In this document: positions 8,049-18,048 of the stretch, in pieces | Numbering within the stretch: position 1 is the first letter of the stretch | How the letters are laid out: the number at the start of each line of letters is the position of its first letter | Source: Verrucomicrobiota bacterium | Lineage (GTDB): Bacteria > Verrucomicrobiota > Verrucomicrobiia > Verrucomicrobiales > Akkermansiaceae | Assembly: GCA_026397725.1 (NCBI GenBank) | Contig: JAPLUI010000243.1 | Location: 1 to 50,988 of the forward strand | DNA length: 50,988 nt | Direction: 5' to 3' | Position numbers and translations under genes: made by a program | Notes under the pieces: model-generated | What the model saw: the letters and a program-made list of their open reading frames with translations, nothing else | What the model was told of the DNA's origin: nothing | Database searches by the model: none

Positions 8049-10913
8049 ATGCGCCTCTTGATGCCACTTTCCCTCGCGTTTGCCGCTGCCTGCCTCACTG
8101 CCGGCGGGGCCCAGGACGCCGGTCCACCGCACGTCACCGCCGCCGCGTGGCAAGCCCAGATCGAAGCCGACTGGCTGCTCCAGGATGCCAAGCGCCTCAC
8201 GCCGCCGGGACTGGCCGCGACCCGTGAGTCGGACGCGGCAGGTGCCGTGGATGGAGTGAAGAACGGCCAGTGGGGTTTTCACACGGCTGAGGAGCAGGCG
8301 CCATGGTGGCAGGTGGACCTGGAGCAAACGGTCGGCCTCGAGCGGATGGTGATCTGGAATCGCTGCGAACCGGACATGGCGGGCCGCAATTCCCGGATCC
8401 AGGTGCTGGCGTCGGAAGACGGCAAGAACTTCAAGCCGCTCTATCAGCACGATGGAACGGTGTTCTTCGGTTTTTCAGACCAGCATCCGCTGACCGTCCC
8501 ATTGCCGGGAACCAGGGCACGTTTCCTGCGACTCGCGCTGGCCGGCACCAGCTATTTCCATCTGGACGAAGTGGAGGTGTTCGCCGCCGGTTCAACCCAT
8601 AACCTCGCGCTCGGCAAGCCTGCCACGCAAAGCAGCGTCAGTCAGTGGTCCGTTGCCCACCTCCAGACCGGCGAGAACAGCCCCCGCCCGCATCCGACCG
8701 CGCAGGTCATCGAGCGCGGACTGCAGCTCGCCGCCAGCCAGCGCCGTCTGGGCGCGAAAAACGTGGACCAAGCCGAGCAGGTGCTCCGTGAAGTCTCGCG
8801 CCTGGATGCCGTGGCGGACGTGGCCCCGAATGACCGCCGCGAACTCTACTTCCGCGCCCGCCGGGCCGTCCGCGAGCTGGCGCTGGCGAATCCCTTGCTA
8901 GACTTCGACTCGTTGCTTTTTGTGAAACGCGCGCCCGGCATGTTCCCGCACATGAGCGACCAGCATTACGGCTGGTGGTCGCGTGGCGGTGGCGGCATCT
9001 GTGTGCTCGAGGGCTTCAAGACCGACACCCCGCGCGTGCGTTGCCTGACGAGCGACATGCCGGAAGGCAGCTTCATGGGCCCCGATCTCTCATTCGATGG
9101 GAAGAAGCTGCTGTTTGCATACTGCCGCTTCCATCCGGAACTCGCCAATGAACCGAACAAGGCCGACAAGACCCGCGTGCCGGAGGACGTCTTCTATCAC
9201 ATCTATGAGATGGAGGTGGACGGCTCCGCCCGCCGCCAGCTCACCCAGGGCAAATACGATGACTTCGATGCCCGTTACCTGCCCAACGGCGAGCTGGTCT
9301 TCGTCTCAACCCGCAAGGGCACCACCATCCAGTGCAGCCAGTGGTTTTCCGACTCCACGCGCGACACCGACCATCCCGACAGCTACGTCCGCTGCGGCGG
9401 GGACAACTTCCGACCGGTCCCGGTCTTCACGCTGCACGGCATGGCCGCCGATGGCCGCATGCTCCGCCCGCTCTCCGCATTCGAGAACTTCGAGTGGGCC
9501 CCGTCAGTCGCCAACGACGGGCGGATCCTCTACACGCGCTGGGATTACATCGACCGCTTCAACGGGCACTTCTTCAGCTTGTGGTCCGCCAACCAGGATG
9601 GTTCCAACCCACAGCTCGTGTACGGCAATTACACGGTGAAACCCCAGGTGAAGATCGAGGCGCGTGCCATCCCCGGCTCCTCGAAAATTGCCTTCATTGC
9701 CGCCGCCCATCATTCGATCTACGGTGGCTCGCTTTGCCTGTTAGACCGGAATGCCGGTACCGAGGGTGATGCGCCGCTCACCCGCCTGACACCCGCCGTG
9801 CCCTTCCCGGAAACCGAGGCGAACGTGGATCAATTCTTCGCCAACCCGTGGCCGCTCTCGGAGGATTACTTCCTCGTGAGTTGGTCGGACCGGAAACTGC
9901 CGCCGCATTGCCGCGCCACCGAGGAACAAAACCCGCGCAACGCCACCGGAATTTATCTGCTAGACTCCTTCGGCAATCTGGAACTGCTGCATCGCGATCC
10001 CACGATCGCGTCCGCCTCGCCGCTGCCCATCGCGCCGCGCGGGTGTCCGCCGGCGCAACCAATGCTCGCCGGGCGCGATGGCACGCAGGAAGGTCGCGTG
10101 CTGTTGCAGGATGTCTATCGCGGACTCGGCGGCATCCCGCGCGGCTCGGTCACACAACTCCGCCTGGTGGCCGTGCCGCCGAAAGTGCAGCCGCACATGA
10201 ACCAGCCCAGCCTCGGGGTCTCGGCGGAAGATCCCGGCAAGTTCGTCCTCGGCACCGTGCCGGTGGAAGCGGATGGCTCGGCCTACTTTTTGGTGCCCAG
10301 TGGCGTGCCCGTGTTTTTCCAAGCGCTCGACCAACGCGGCGTCGCCGTGCAGACGATGCGCACCCTGACCTACGTCATGCCAGACCAGACCCTCGCCTGC
10401 ATCGGCTGCCACGAACACCGCGAATCCGCGCCACCTGCCGGTCGGCCTGCGCTGGCCGTCGCACGCGAGCCATCGCAGATCACGCCCGGCCCGGCGGGCT
10501 CCTGGCCGCTGCGCTTCGACCAGCTAGTCCAACCGGTGCTCGACCGGCGCTGCGTCGAGTGCCACCGCCCCGGCGCCAAAGATGCGCTGGCCGCCAAGCT
10601 CGATCTCACTCCGGAGCACGCCTACGACTCGTTGCTAGGCTTTGCCGACGGTGACTTGAAGAAGCATTCCTTCGAGCGCGACAGCTCGGTGCCTGGCCAG
10701 GGCACGGCCGCCAATAGCAAACTTTGGCAACTGCTCACCCAAGCCGATGGCCACGCAGGCGTTGTACTCGACGCTGATGGCGCCAACCGGCTCGTGACAT
10801 GGTTGGACACCTACGCCCAGCGTGCCGGTCATTTCAGCGCACAGCAGGAGGCACAACTCGCCGCGTTCCGCCGCGACTGCGCTCCCTTGCTCAAGGCAGG
10901 ACCGCCCCCATGA
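8049..10913 (+). CDS. Large secreted discoidin / propeller / di-heme protein (hydrazine synthase alpha-like)
   Basis: This 954-residue exported protein has a signal peptide at residues 1-22. An F5/8 type C (discoidin) domain spans about residues 58-183 (WWQVDLEQTVGLERMVIWNR, then FLRLALAG). The middle, about 260-640, has TolB/WD-like strands (DLSFDGKKLLFAYCR, YDDFDARYLPNGELVFVSTR, NDGRILYTRWDYIDR). It resembles the middle region of hydrazine synthase alpha subunits that annotators find in many non-anammox PVC proteins. The C-terminus has two c-type heme motifs, CIGCH at residue 784 and CVECH at 835. It probably binds glycans and performs a periplasmic or surface redox step on a carbohydrate. 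No hydrazine chemistry is implied by the surrounding genes. Confidence 0.82.
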   Translation: MRLLMPLSLAFAAACLTAGGAQDAGPPHVTAAAWQAQIEADWLLQDAKRLTPPGLAATRESDAAGAVDGVKNGQWGFHTAEEQAPWWQVDLEQTVGLERMVIWNRCEPDMAGRNSRIQVLASEDGKNFKPLYQHDGTVFFGFSDQHPLTVPLPGTRARFLRLALAGTSYFHLDEVEVFAAGSTHNLALGKPATQSSVSQWSVAHLQTGENSPRPHPTAQVIERGLQLAASQRRLGAKNVDQAEQVLREVSRLDAVADVAPNDRRELYFRARRAVRELALANPLLDFDSLLFVKRAPGMFPHMSDQHYGWWSRGGGGICVLEGFKTDTPRVRCLTSDMPEGSFMGPDLSFDGKKLLFAYCRFHPELANEPNKADKTRVPEDVFYHIYEMEVDGSARRQLTQGKYDDFDARYLPNGELVFVSTRKGTTIQCSQWFSDSTRDTDHPDSYVRCGGDNFRPVPVFTLHGMAADGRMLRPLSAFENFEWAPSVANDGRILYTRWDYIDRFNGHFFSLWSANQDGSNPQLVYGNYTVKPQVKIEARAIPGSSKIAFIAAAHHSIYGGSLCLLDRNAGTEGDAPLTRLTPAVPFPETEANVDQFFANPWPLSEDYFLVSWSDRKLPPHCRATEEQNPRNATGIYLLDSFGNLELLHRDPTIASASPLPIAPRGCPPAQPMLAGRDGTQEGRVLLQDVYRGLGGIPRGSVTQLRLVAVPPKVQPHMNQPSLGVSAEDPGKFVLGTVPVEADGSAYFLVPSGVPVFFQALDQRGVAVQTMRTLTYVMPDQTLACIGCHEHRESAPPAGRPALAVAREPSQITPGPAGSWPLRFDQLVQPVLDRRCVECHRPGAKDALAAKLDLTPEHAYDSLLGFADGDLKKHSFERDSSVPGQGTAANSKLWQLLTQADGHAGVVLDADGANRLVTWLDTYAQRAGHFSAQQEAQLAAFRRDCAPLLKAGPPP

Positions 10914-11200
10914 ACCTCGCGCCATATCGTGCTTCCCGCAATAGGGTCAAGCTGCGCGGCATCGTCGATCACAACTCTGCCAAGCCGCTCTTGCCGCCGT
11001 TTTCCCGTGGTTCGATTTCCTGGCGGTTTGCCGGTTAGACCCGCTGCGCCGAATCTTCAACTTGGATGGCGGATAGCGGCGCGGTTCCCATGGAGCGCGG
11101 TCCGTCTCGCGGGTGCTGGTGGCGAAGGTCGCCGACATTCCTCAGGTCATAACTTGTTTTCTTGGAATAATCCGCCACTCTGCCGCCTCCCAATTCCACC
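10914..11200. other. Intergenic region upstream of the metal-efflux operon
   Basis: No credible gene is present in these 287 bases. The last 60 bases are AT-richer (TAACTTGTTTTC, GGAATAATCC) and are the likeliest place for the operon promoter. I see no clear dyad of the MerR or CopY type. Confidence 0.35.
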
Positions 11201-11566
11201 ATGGGCATGCGGACGTTAATCACCTGGTTCCTCGGGCTGGCTTTCCAGTTGGCCCAGGTGTGGCCGGTGGTTGCCGTCACGCCGCCCGCTGCGGCGGCGG
11301 TCAAGTCTTGTGAGTGCTGCGCGGGGAGCAAGTCCTGCTGCTGCGCGGAAAGCCAGCAACCCGACCCCAAACCGACACCGCAGCCTCTCACCTCGGGGGG
11401 CCTGCTGAAAGCCATGGCCATGAAGACCGCGGAAACCCGGGTGTCTGCAGTTCCGCGGCATGACGACGGGCTGGCAGCCACCCTCGCGGTGGCCCAGGCC
11501 GCCGCCCCACCCGTTGGTTATGCCGGGGTCCGGTTAGCCGTGGCGTTTTGCAGTTTGGTCATCTGA
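11201..11566 (+). CDS. Small secreted cysteine-rich protein (putative metal binder)
   Basis: This 121-residue protein starts with a hydrophobic signal segment (LITWFLGLAFQLAQVWPVVAV). A cysteine cluster CECCAGSKSCCC follows at about residues 37-48, then a Pro-rich stretch and a second hydrophobic end (GVRLAVAFCSLVI). I do not recognise a named family. Its position at the head of a CusCBA-like efflux operon suggests binding or sensing of copper or silver at the membrane. The start could be 11201 or 11207. Being a gene is supported by the signal peptide and context rather than by homology. Confidence 0.6.
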   Translation: MGMRTLITWFLGLAFQLAQVWPVVAVTPPAAAAVKSCECCAGSKSCCCAESQQPDPKPTPQPLTSGGLLKAMAMKTAETRVSAVPRHDDGLAATLAVAQAAAPPVGYAGVRLAVAFCSLVI

Positions 11567-11676
11567 GTTAGCGCCGTTTCAGGCGTATTGTGCCCGCTCA
11601 TCTCCGCCGTCTTGGTGGCGGGGCCCCCCGGCACAAGTTTCCAAAGCTGCTTTCCTAACAATAACTCAAATGACTT

Positions 11677-12912
11677 ATGTATGCTAAATTCCTGGCCGGT
11701 CTGGCGGTGGCCGGTGGCCTGCTGCAAGCGGGCGAACCACGGCTCTTGAATAACAACATGCTTGCTGCCCTGAGAGCAGAGGCTGCCCGCACTCACCCGT
11801 CTGTGGCCGCCGCCAAACACCGCGCCGAGGCCGCCGCACTCGACGTGCGGGGCGTCCGCTTGTGGAACGACCCGATGGTCGGCCTCGGCTTGATGGCTGC
11901 GGAACAATCGATGCGCACGGATCTGGGCGACCTCATTGTGGGGGTCGAACAGACGCTGCCAAAGCCCGGGATGTACGCCGCCAAGCGCCTCAAAGCGGAA
12001 GCCCTCCACCGCGCGGAGATGGCTTCCGCCACCGCCGCAGCACTCACCGCCAGTGCGACCGCCGCGCGGGATGCCATCGAACTCGCCCTCGCCGACGAAT
12101 CAATCACCCTCCAACAAGCGCAGGTCACCTGGCTCGCGGCGATGGCGGAAAACGCCCGCCAACACTTGGCCGACCCGACGGGCACGAGCCTCGACGCGCT
12201 GCGGATGGAGACGGCACTGGTCAAGGAAACGCAGGTGCTCGAGGCCGTCCGCCGCACCCGTGATGGAGTGGCCAGGAAACTCAACCTCACGCTCGGCCGT
12301 CCGGTGGACACCGCGTGGCCCGCGTTGAAACTGCCCGCCACTCCGCCGCCAGTGCCGCTCGCCCCGGCGGAGATCGCACGCATTCCCTACGCCAATCCCA
12401 AAGTCCGCGTGCTGCGGGAAATGGCCGGTGCCGCCAGCCAGGATACGCGCATCGCCAATCGTGAGCGCTTGCCCGCTGTGTCCGTCGGCATCGACACCAG
12501 TGTTTACTCGGGTGGCGATTGGCGTAGCACCACGCTGGGGGTGAAAATGAGCTTGCCATGGTTCAACGACCGCTCCTATCAAGCCAACATCGCCGCCGCC
12601 CGCAGCCGCGAACTCGCGGCCAACCGCGAGGTGGAAACCCTGCGCCGGGAGATCGCCACCGAAGTTCTAACATCGGCCACCGAGGCCGCCAACGCCGCCG
12701 CCCAGGCCCGCGCGTATGGCGGCGAGATTCAGGCCAAGGCCCTGCAAGCCAACCAAGCCATCGAAGCCGCCTGGCTCAGCTCGAAGGTGCCGTTGACCGA
12801 GTTGCTGGATGCCAGCCGCATGCTCTTTTCCATCCGCCTCGAACAACGCCGCTTCACCGCCATGCAGTTGGCGGCCATCGAACAACTCCACGCCCTCGTC
12901 CCTAACCGCTAA
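11677..12912 (+). CDS. cusC: TolC/CusC-like outer-membrane efflux protein
   Basis: This 411-residue outer-membrane channel subunit has an N-terminal signal-like segment (LAGLAVAGGLLQAGE) and two long Ala-rich helical repeats, the pattern of the TolC/OEP family (EAARTHPSVAAAKHRAEAAA; SRELAANREVETLRREIATE). It would form the trimeric exit duct for the RND pump encoded just downstream. The stop is 3 bases before the adaptor start, so the genes are cotranscribed. Length is typical of heavy-metal OEPs. Family is confident; copper/silver specificity comes from the neighbouring pump. Confidence 0.9.
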   Translation: MYAKFLAGLAVAGGLLQAGEPRLLNNNMLAALRAEAARTHPSVAAAKHRAEAAALDVRGVRLWNDPMVGLGLMAAEQSMRTDLGDLIVGVEQTLPKPGMYAAKRLKAEALHRAEMASATAAALTASATAARDAIELALADESITLQQAQVTWLAAMAENARQHLADPTGTSLDALRMETALVKETQVLEAVRRTRDGVARKLNLTLGRPVDTAWPALKLPATPPPVPLAPAEIARIPYANPKVRVLREMAGAASQDTRIANRERLPAVSVGIDTSVYSGGDWRSTTLGVKMSLPWFNDRSYQANIAAARSRELAANREVETLRREIATEVLTSATEAANAAAQARAYGGEIQAKALQANQAIEAAWLSSKVPLTELLDASRMLFSIRLEQRRFTAMQLAAIEQLHALVPNR

Positions 12913-12915
12913 GCC

Positions 12916-14613
12916 ATGAGAACCTGCCTCACCATTTGTCTAACGGCCATGCTCGCCGTCGCCGCCACCTGGTTCGTCATGCGGCACTCGCCAGCGCCCC
13001 CGATACCAGCCGCCAGCACGCGCGCGCCGCATTTCTATCAGTGCTCCATGCACCCGCAGGTCACCAGCGACCAACCCGGCCGCTGCACCATCTGTGGCAT
13101 GGAACTCACCCCGATTTTCGCGGGCGAGAGCGGCTTCGACGGCACCGGCGACCATGTCGTCACGCTCACCCAGAACCAGATTCAGGTGCTGCAAGTGCAA
13201 ACCGCGGCAGCGCAGACCCGGCCACTCGTCCGCACCCTGCGGGTGGCGGGCACGATCACTGAGAACTCGATCCGCCACCGCATGCTCGCGGCCTACGTGG
13301 ACGGCCGCATCGACAAGTTATATGTCAACTATCCGGGCGAGGAGGTTGCCGCCGGGCAAGCGCTCGCGGATATCTACAGCCCAAGCTTGCTCCAGGCCGA
13401 GCGCGAATACCGTCAACTCGGCGGCGACCTGCACCGAGGCACCGCGCTGCGGCTGCGCCAAATGGGCCTCGCGCCCGCCCAGATCGAGGCGCTTGCGCAA
13501 AAGCCCGCCGACGCGCTCACCTCGCAACTGCTCTCTCCTATCAGCGGCACCGTCGTCACGCAGGCGGTGTCCGCCGGCCAGTACGTGAGCACCGGCGAGC
13601 GGCTGTTTGAAATCGCGGATTTCTCCAGCATGTGGTTCCTGTTCCGCGCCTACGAGCAGGACCTGCCATGGCTCAAAACCGGCTTGCATGTCCGAGTCAC
13701 CACCCCGGCGCTTCCTAACAAAACATTCGCCGGCAACATCACCTTCATTGATCCGAACTTCGACGCGGCGACCCGTTCCACCAGTGTGCGCGTCGAGCTG
13801 CCGAATCCCCTCGTGAATGGCAACCGTGAACTCCTCAACCGCCTCTATGCCGATGGCATGGTCGAACTCGAGGCGCCGGCCGTGCTAACCGTGCCGCGCT
13901 CGGCGGTGCTCGCCACCGGTCCTGAAGCCGTGGTTTACCTCGACCACAGCGGCGGCGCCTACGAGCGCAGGGTGGTGCAAACCGGCCGCCGCGGCGACAC
14001 CGATCTGGAAGTTCTGGCCGGCCTCCAGGACGGCGACCGGGTGGTCACCAACGGCAACCTGCTCATCGACGGCCAGGCGGAAATGAACCGCGCGTTCATG
14101 ACCCCCGCCGAACCCGTGGCCATCAAAGCGCCCGTGGCCGCCGCTCCGCTCGGCGCTTTGAACGACGCACAGAAGTCCTCCATCGCGGACTTCGTCAAGG
14201 TCGCCGATGCAATGGCGGCGGCCCTCGGCGCGGATGATCTAACGGCCTTCACCACCGCCGGCAAGCCCGCGATGGAAACGACCGCTGCCATGGTGAAGCT
14301 CCTGCGCCCCAACGCGGCGCCCGACGCGGCCCTTGACGCCCTCGATGTGGCCCGCCATTTCCATGGCATCGCCGATCTCAAGAGCGCGCGGCTGGCATTC
14401 CACCAGTTCTCGACTGCGGCCACCGCCGTGCTGGAACCCTTGCGCAAGGCCGCCGGGATGCCGGAGTTCCAACTCTACGAATGTCCCATGGTCAATCAAG
14501 CCATTCCCGGCGTGCCCAAGCAAGCCCGCTGGATCCAAACGAACGGCCGTGAGTTGAAGAACCCGTTCTTCGGCACGGAAATGCCGGACTGCGGCGAGGA
14601 AATCCAACCCTAG
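12916..14613 (+). CDS. cusB: CusB-like periplasmic adaptor with heavy-metal-binding and DUF3347 domains
   Basis: This 565-residue membrane-fusion protein starts with a signal anchor (residues 4-22). A heavy-metal-binding domain follows at 39-67 (FYQCSMHP, then GRCTICGMEL). Next comes the RND adaptor core with barrel-sandwich and beta-barrel strands (SPISGTVVTQAVSAGQYV). From about residue 415 there is a DUF3347 domain ending YECPMVNQAIPG and NPFFGTEMPDCGEEI. This domain order is typical of Cu/Ag efflux adaptors. The adaptor bridges the CusA-like pump and the TolC-like channel and delivers metal. It lies 12 bases before cusA. Confidence 0.92.
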   Translation: MRTCLTICLTAMLAVAATWFVMRHSPAPPIPAASTRAPHFYQCSMHPQVTSDQPGRCTICGMELTPIFAGESGFDGTGDHVVTLTQNQIQVLQVQTAAAQTRPLVRTLRVAGTITENSIRHRMLAAYVDGRIDKLYVNYPGEEVAAGQALADIYSPSLLQAEREYRQLGGDLHRGTALRLRQMGLAPAQIEALAQKPADALTSQLLSPISGTVVTQAVSAGQYVSTGERLFEIADFSSMWFLFRAYEQDLPWLKTGLHVRVTTPALPNKTFAGNITFIDPNFDAATRSTSVRVELPNPLVNGNRELLNRLYADGMVELEAPAVLTVPRSAVLATGPEAVVYLDHSGGAYERRVVQTGRRGDTDLEVLAGLQDGDRVVTNGNLLIDGQAEMNRAFMTPAEPVAIKAPVAAAPLGALNDAQKSSIADFVKVADAMAAALGADDLTAFTTAGKPAMETTAAMVKLLRPNAAPDAALDALDVARHFHGIADLKSARLAFHQFSTAATAVLEPLRKAAGMPEFQLYECPMVNQAIPGVPKQARWIQTNGRELKNPFFGTEMPDCGEEIQP

Positions 14614-14625
14614 CCTTTCCGGAAC

Positions 14626-17600
14626 ATGATCGGAACCATCATTGATTGGAGCCTGCGCAACCGCTTTCTCGTCATTTGCGGCACGCTCATGTTGATTGCC
14701 CTCGGCATTCGCGCCATCCGCCTCACACCGGTGGACGCCATCCCGGATCTAACGGAAAACCAGGTGCTCGTGTATGCCGAGTGGATGGGCCGCAGCCCGC
14801 AGGAGGTGGAGGACCAGGTGACCTTTCCGCTGTCCACCGGCTTGCAGGGCCTGGCCGGCGTCAAGGAGGTGCGTGCCAGCTCGATGTTCGGGTTCTCGCT
14901 GCTAACCATCATCTTCGAGGAGGGGGTGGACACTTACTTCGCCCGCACCCGGGTGCTGGAGCGGCTCAACTTCCTGCAAGGGTCGATGCCCGAGAGCGTC
15001 AAACCCCAGCTCGGCCCCGATGCCTCGGGACTCGGCTGGGTCTATCAATACTACCTCCATGTCGATCCGGCCATGGCCCGGGACGGCGGCTACGACCTGG
15101 CGCAACTCCGCTCGCTGCAGGATTGGAAGATCCGCTATGAACTCGCCAGCGTGCAAGGCGTCGCCGAGGTCGCCAGCATCGGCGGCTTCGTCAAGCAGTA
15201 TCAGATCGAGCTGTCGTCCACCAAGATGCGGGCCGCCAACGTCACGCTCATGGAGGTGCTTGCCGCCGTGCAAAACGCCAACCTCAACGTCGGTGGCAAA
15301 ACCGTCGAGGAAAACGGCGCGGAGTTCGTGCTGCGCGGCGTGGGGCTGGTCACCAGTCCGGAAGACCTCGAACTGGTCACGGTCAAGGCGCAGGATGGCA
15401 TCCCGATTTATCTGCGGGACCTCGCCACGGTCCAACTCGGCGGGGATTTCCGCCGCGGCACGCTCGATCTCAACGGCGAGGAAGCCGTCGGCGGCACCGT
15501 CGTCATGCGCACCGGCGAGAATGCCAAGGCCGTCATCGCACGGGTCAAGGAGAAGATCGCCGCGATTGCCGAGAGTCTGCCGCCGGGCGTGAGCATCCGG
15601 CCGTTCTATGACCGCAGCGAACTGATCGACCGCACCATCGACACGCTCAAGCACGCGCTCATCGAGGAAATCATTCTCGTCACTCTCGCCCATATCGTGT
15701 TCCTGTGGCACTTCCGCAGCATCCTCATCGTGACGCTGCCGTTACCGGTTTCCATCCTGATCTCGTTCCTGCTGATGAAGCAGTTCGGCATCACCAGCAA
15801 CATCATGTCTCTAACAGGAATCGCCATTGCCATCGGCGTGCTGGTGGACGCGGCGATCGTGGTCACGGAAAACGTCATCCGCCATTGTGAGAAGGAGGAG
15901 GCGGCAAAGGGCCGTGCGCTCACTCGCCCGGAGACGTGGGACACCACGCTGGCCGCCTGCAAACAAGTGGGACGGCCGATCTTCTTCGCGATGGCCATCA
16001 TCATCCTCGCCTTTGTCCCGGTCTTCGCGCTCACCGGTCAGGAGGGCAAGTTGTTCCATCCGCTCGCTTTCACCAAGACCTTCGCGATGCTCGGCTCCAC
16101 GTTGTTGGCGGTGACGTTGGTGCCGGTTCTGTGCTCGTTGTTAGTGCGGGGGCCGTTCCATGCCGAGGACCGGAACCTGGTGATGAAGTTGCTGCTGCGA
16201 ATCTATGAACCCACCCTCGACTGGGCGCTCAGGCACCGCCAGACGGTCCTCACTGCGGCGGGACTGATCCTCGCCTTTTCCTTGTCAGTGGCGTTCGGCC
16301 TGCCGCACGCCGGCGTGAAGGCCATCCGCGATGCCGGCTACCCGCGGGTGGCGGCGCTGGTCACCGGGTTCGGCCGGGAATTCATGCCGCCGCTCAACGA
16401 GGGCAGCCTGCTCTACATGCCGGTGATGCTGCCCAAAACCGGGCTCAAGGAGATCCAGCGCGTGATGTCATGGCAGGACCAGGTGCTCGCCGCCACTCCC
16501 GAAGTGGCCAGCGTGGCCGGCAAGCTCGGCCGCTTCGACACCGCCACCGATCCGGCCCCCACGGAAATGTTGGAAACCACCATCATGCTCAAGCCGGAAT
16601 ACATCCCTAACGGCCGGTTTCGCGTGATGCGCAACCCGGCCTGGCGCGAGGGCATGACGCTGGAGAAACTCAAGGCCGAACTCACCGAGAAAATGAAACA
16701 GGTGCCCGGCTACGTCCCCGCCTTGCTCCAACCGATCGAGAACCGCATCCTCATGCTCTATACTGGCATCCGCGCCCAGGTCGGCGTGAAGATCTACGGC
16801 GACAATCTCGACGCGATCCAACGCAAGGCGTTTGAGATCGAGAAACTCATCCATGGCATCGCCGGGTCAACGGGCGTGTCGCCGTCCCGCGTCCAGGGCA
16901 AACCGTATCTCACCATCGCGGTGGACCGCCGCGCCATGGCGCGTTACGGCCTGAGCGCCAAAGACGTGCTCGACGCCGTGGAAATCGCCATCGGCGGCAA
17001 GAACGTCAGCACCACCATCGAAGGCCGCCAGCGCTTTCCGATCCAAATTCGCGTCGAACGCGGCGAGCGGGACGACCTCGACAAGCTCAGCCGCATTCTC
17101 ATCGCCGCGCCGCGCGGCATGAGCGGCGGCGACTCTCCTAACATCCCCTACGTCCCGCTCGGCATGGTGGCCAAGCTCAGCCGCGGGGTCGGTGCCAATG
17201 AGATCGCCTCGGAAAACGGCCGTCTCCGGTCCTATGTCCAGGCCAACGTCCGGGACCGCGACCTCGGCGGCTTCGTCCAGGAGTTGGAACAACAGCTCAA
17301 GACCGTCAACTGGGGGAGCATGACCTACAAGCTGACCGGCGAATACGAAAACCAACGCCGCTTCGTGCAAACCATGCAGGTGGTTTTTCCCATGGTGCTG
17401 CTGGTGATCTTCGGGTTGCTCTACCTCGTCTATCACAGCGCCCTGGAAGCCGCCCACGTCATGCTCGCCGTCCCCTTCGCACTGAGTGGCGGGGTGCTGC
17501 TGCAAAAGTTGTTAGGGTATCACTTCAACGGCGCGGTGTGGGTCGGATTCATCGCGCTGTTCGGCACTGCGGTCCAGACCGGCGTGGTGATGGTGGTCTA

Positions 17601-17931
17601 TCTCGAGGAAACCGTGAAGGCCCGCATGGCTGAGAAAGGCCTGGCCTTCAGCAGCGCCGATCTGCTGCAAGCCGTCAAGGACGGCGCCCGCCTCCGGCTG
17701 CGGCCGAAAGTCATGACCGTGGCCACCATCGTCGCCAGCCTCATGCCCATCATGTGGAGTCACCGCCAGGGGGCGGAAGTCATGCAGCCGCTGGCCACAC
17801 CGGTCATCGGCGGCATGCTCTCCAGCCTGCTGCACATCCTCATTGTCACCCCGGTGATCTTCCTCTGGCTGCGCGAACGCGAGTTGCGGCAGGGGCAGGT
17901 GGTAGGGCGTGGCGGCCGCGCCGCGCCCTGA
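14626..17931 (+). CDS. cusA: CusA-like heavy-metal RND efflux pump
   Basis: This 1101-residue inner-membrane proton-driven exporter has the full RND layout: TM1 at residues 12-30, a large periplasmic domain, TM2-6, a second periplasmic domain and TM8-12. The TM4 signature GIAIAIGVLVDAAIVVTEN matches the Cu/Ag (HME4) subgroup rather than the zinc/cobalt CzcA pattern. The N-terminal DAIPDLTENQV and VEDQVTFPLSTGLQGLAGV are hallmark HME-RND sequences. With the upstream adaptor and channel it forms a complete tripartite pump. Substrate assignment to Cu(I)/Ag(I) rests on the TM4 motif and the adaptor's metal domains. Confidence 0.94.
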   Translation: MIGTIIDWSLRNRFLVICGTLMLIALGIRAIRLTPVDAIPDLTENQVLVYAEWMGRSPQEVEDQVTFPLSTGLQGLAGVKEVRASSMFGFSLLTIIFEEGVDTYFARTRVLERLNFLQGSMPESVKPQLGPDASGLGWVYQYYLHVDPAMARDGGYDLAQLRSLQDWKIRYELASVQGVAEVASIGGFVKQYQIELSSTKMRAANVTLMEVLAAVQNANLNVGGKTVEENGAEFVLRGVGLVTSPEDLELVTVKAQDGIPIYLRDLATVQLGGDFRRGTLDLNGEEAVGGTVVMRTGENAKAVIARVKEKIAAIAESLPPGVSIRPFYDRSELIDRTIDTLKHALIEEIILVTLAHIVFLWHFRSILIVTLPLPVSILISFLLMKQFGITSNIMSLTGIAIAIGVLVDAAIVVTENVIRHCEKEEAAKGRALTRPETWDTTLAACKQVGRPIFFAMAIIILAFVPVFALTGQEGKLFHPLAFTKTFAMLGSTLLAVTLVPVLCSLLVRGPFHAEDRNLVMKLLLRIYEPTLDWALRHRQTVLTAAGLILAFSLSVAFGLPHAGVKAIRDAGYPRVAALVTGFGREFMPPLNEGSLLYMPVMLPKTGLKEIQRVMSWQDQVLAATPEVASVAGKLGRFDTATDPAPTEMLETTIMLKPEYIPNGRFRVMRNPAWREGMTLEKLKAELTEKMKQVPGYVPALLQPIENRILMLYTGIRAQVGVKIYGDNLDAIQRKAFEIEKLIHGIAGSTGVSPSRVQGKPYLTIAVDRRAMARYGLSAKDVLDAVEIAIGGKNVSTTIEGRQRFPIQIRVERGERDDLDKLSRILIAAPRGMSGGDSPNIPYVPLGMVAKLSRGVGANEIASENGRLRSYVQANVRDRDLGGFVQELEQQLKTVNWGSMTYKLTGEYENQRRFVQTMQVVFPMVLLVIFGLLYLVYHSALEAAHVMLAVPFALSGGVLLQKLLGYHFNGAVWVGFIALFGTAVQTGVVMVVYLEETVKARMAEKGLAFSSADLLQAVKDGARLRLRPKVMTVATIVASLMPIMWSHRQGAEVMQPLATPVIGGMLSSLLHILIVTPVIFLWLRERELRQGQVVGRGGRAAP

Positions 17932-18048
17932 TTGCCCTGCGGGTGAAGCGGCCCATGTGCGGTCCATCCACCGCGCTTCCGCACCGCCCATCCGGGCGGA
18001 CCAGTGGGCGGCCCGAGGCCGTGCCGCCCTGATACCATCCGACCCGTC

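Noticed and set aside
8049..10913. Anammox hydrazine synthase
   Set aside because: Only the middle region is similar. The other subunits are absent and the neighbours are sugar enzymes.
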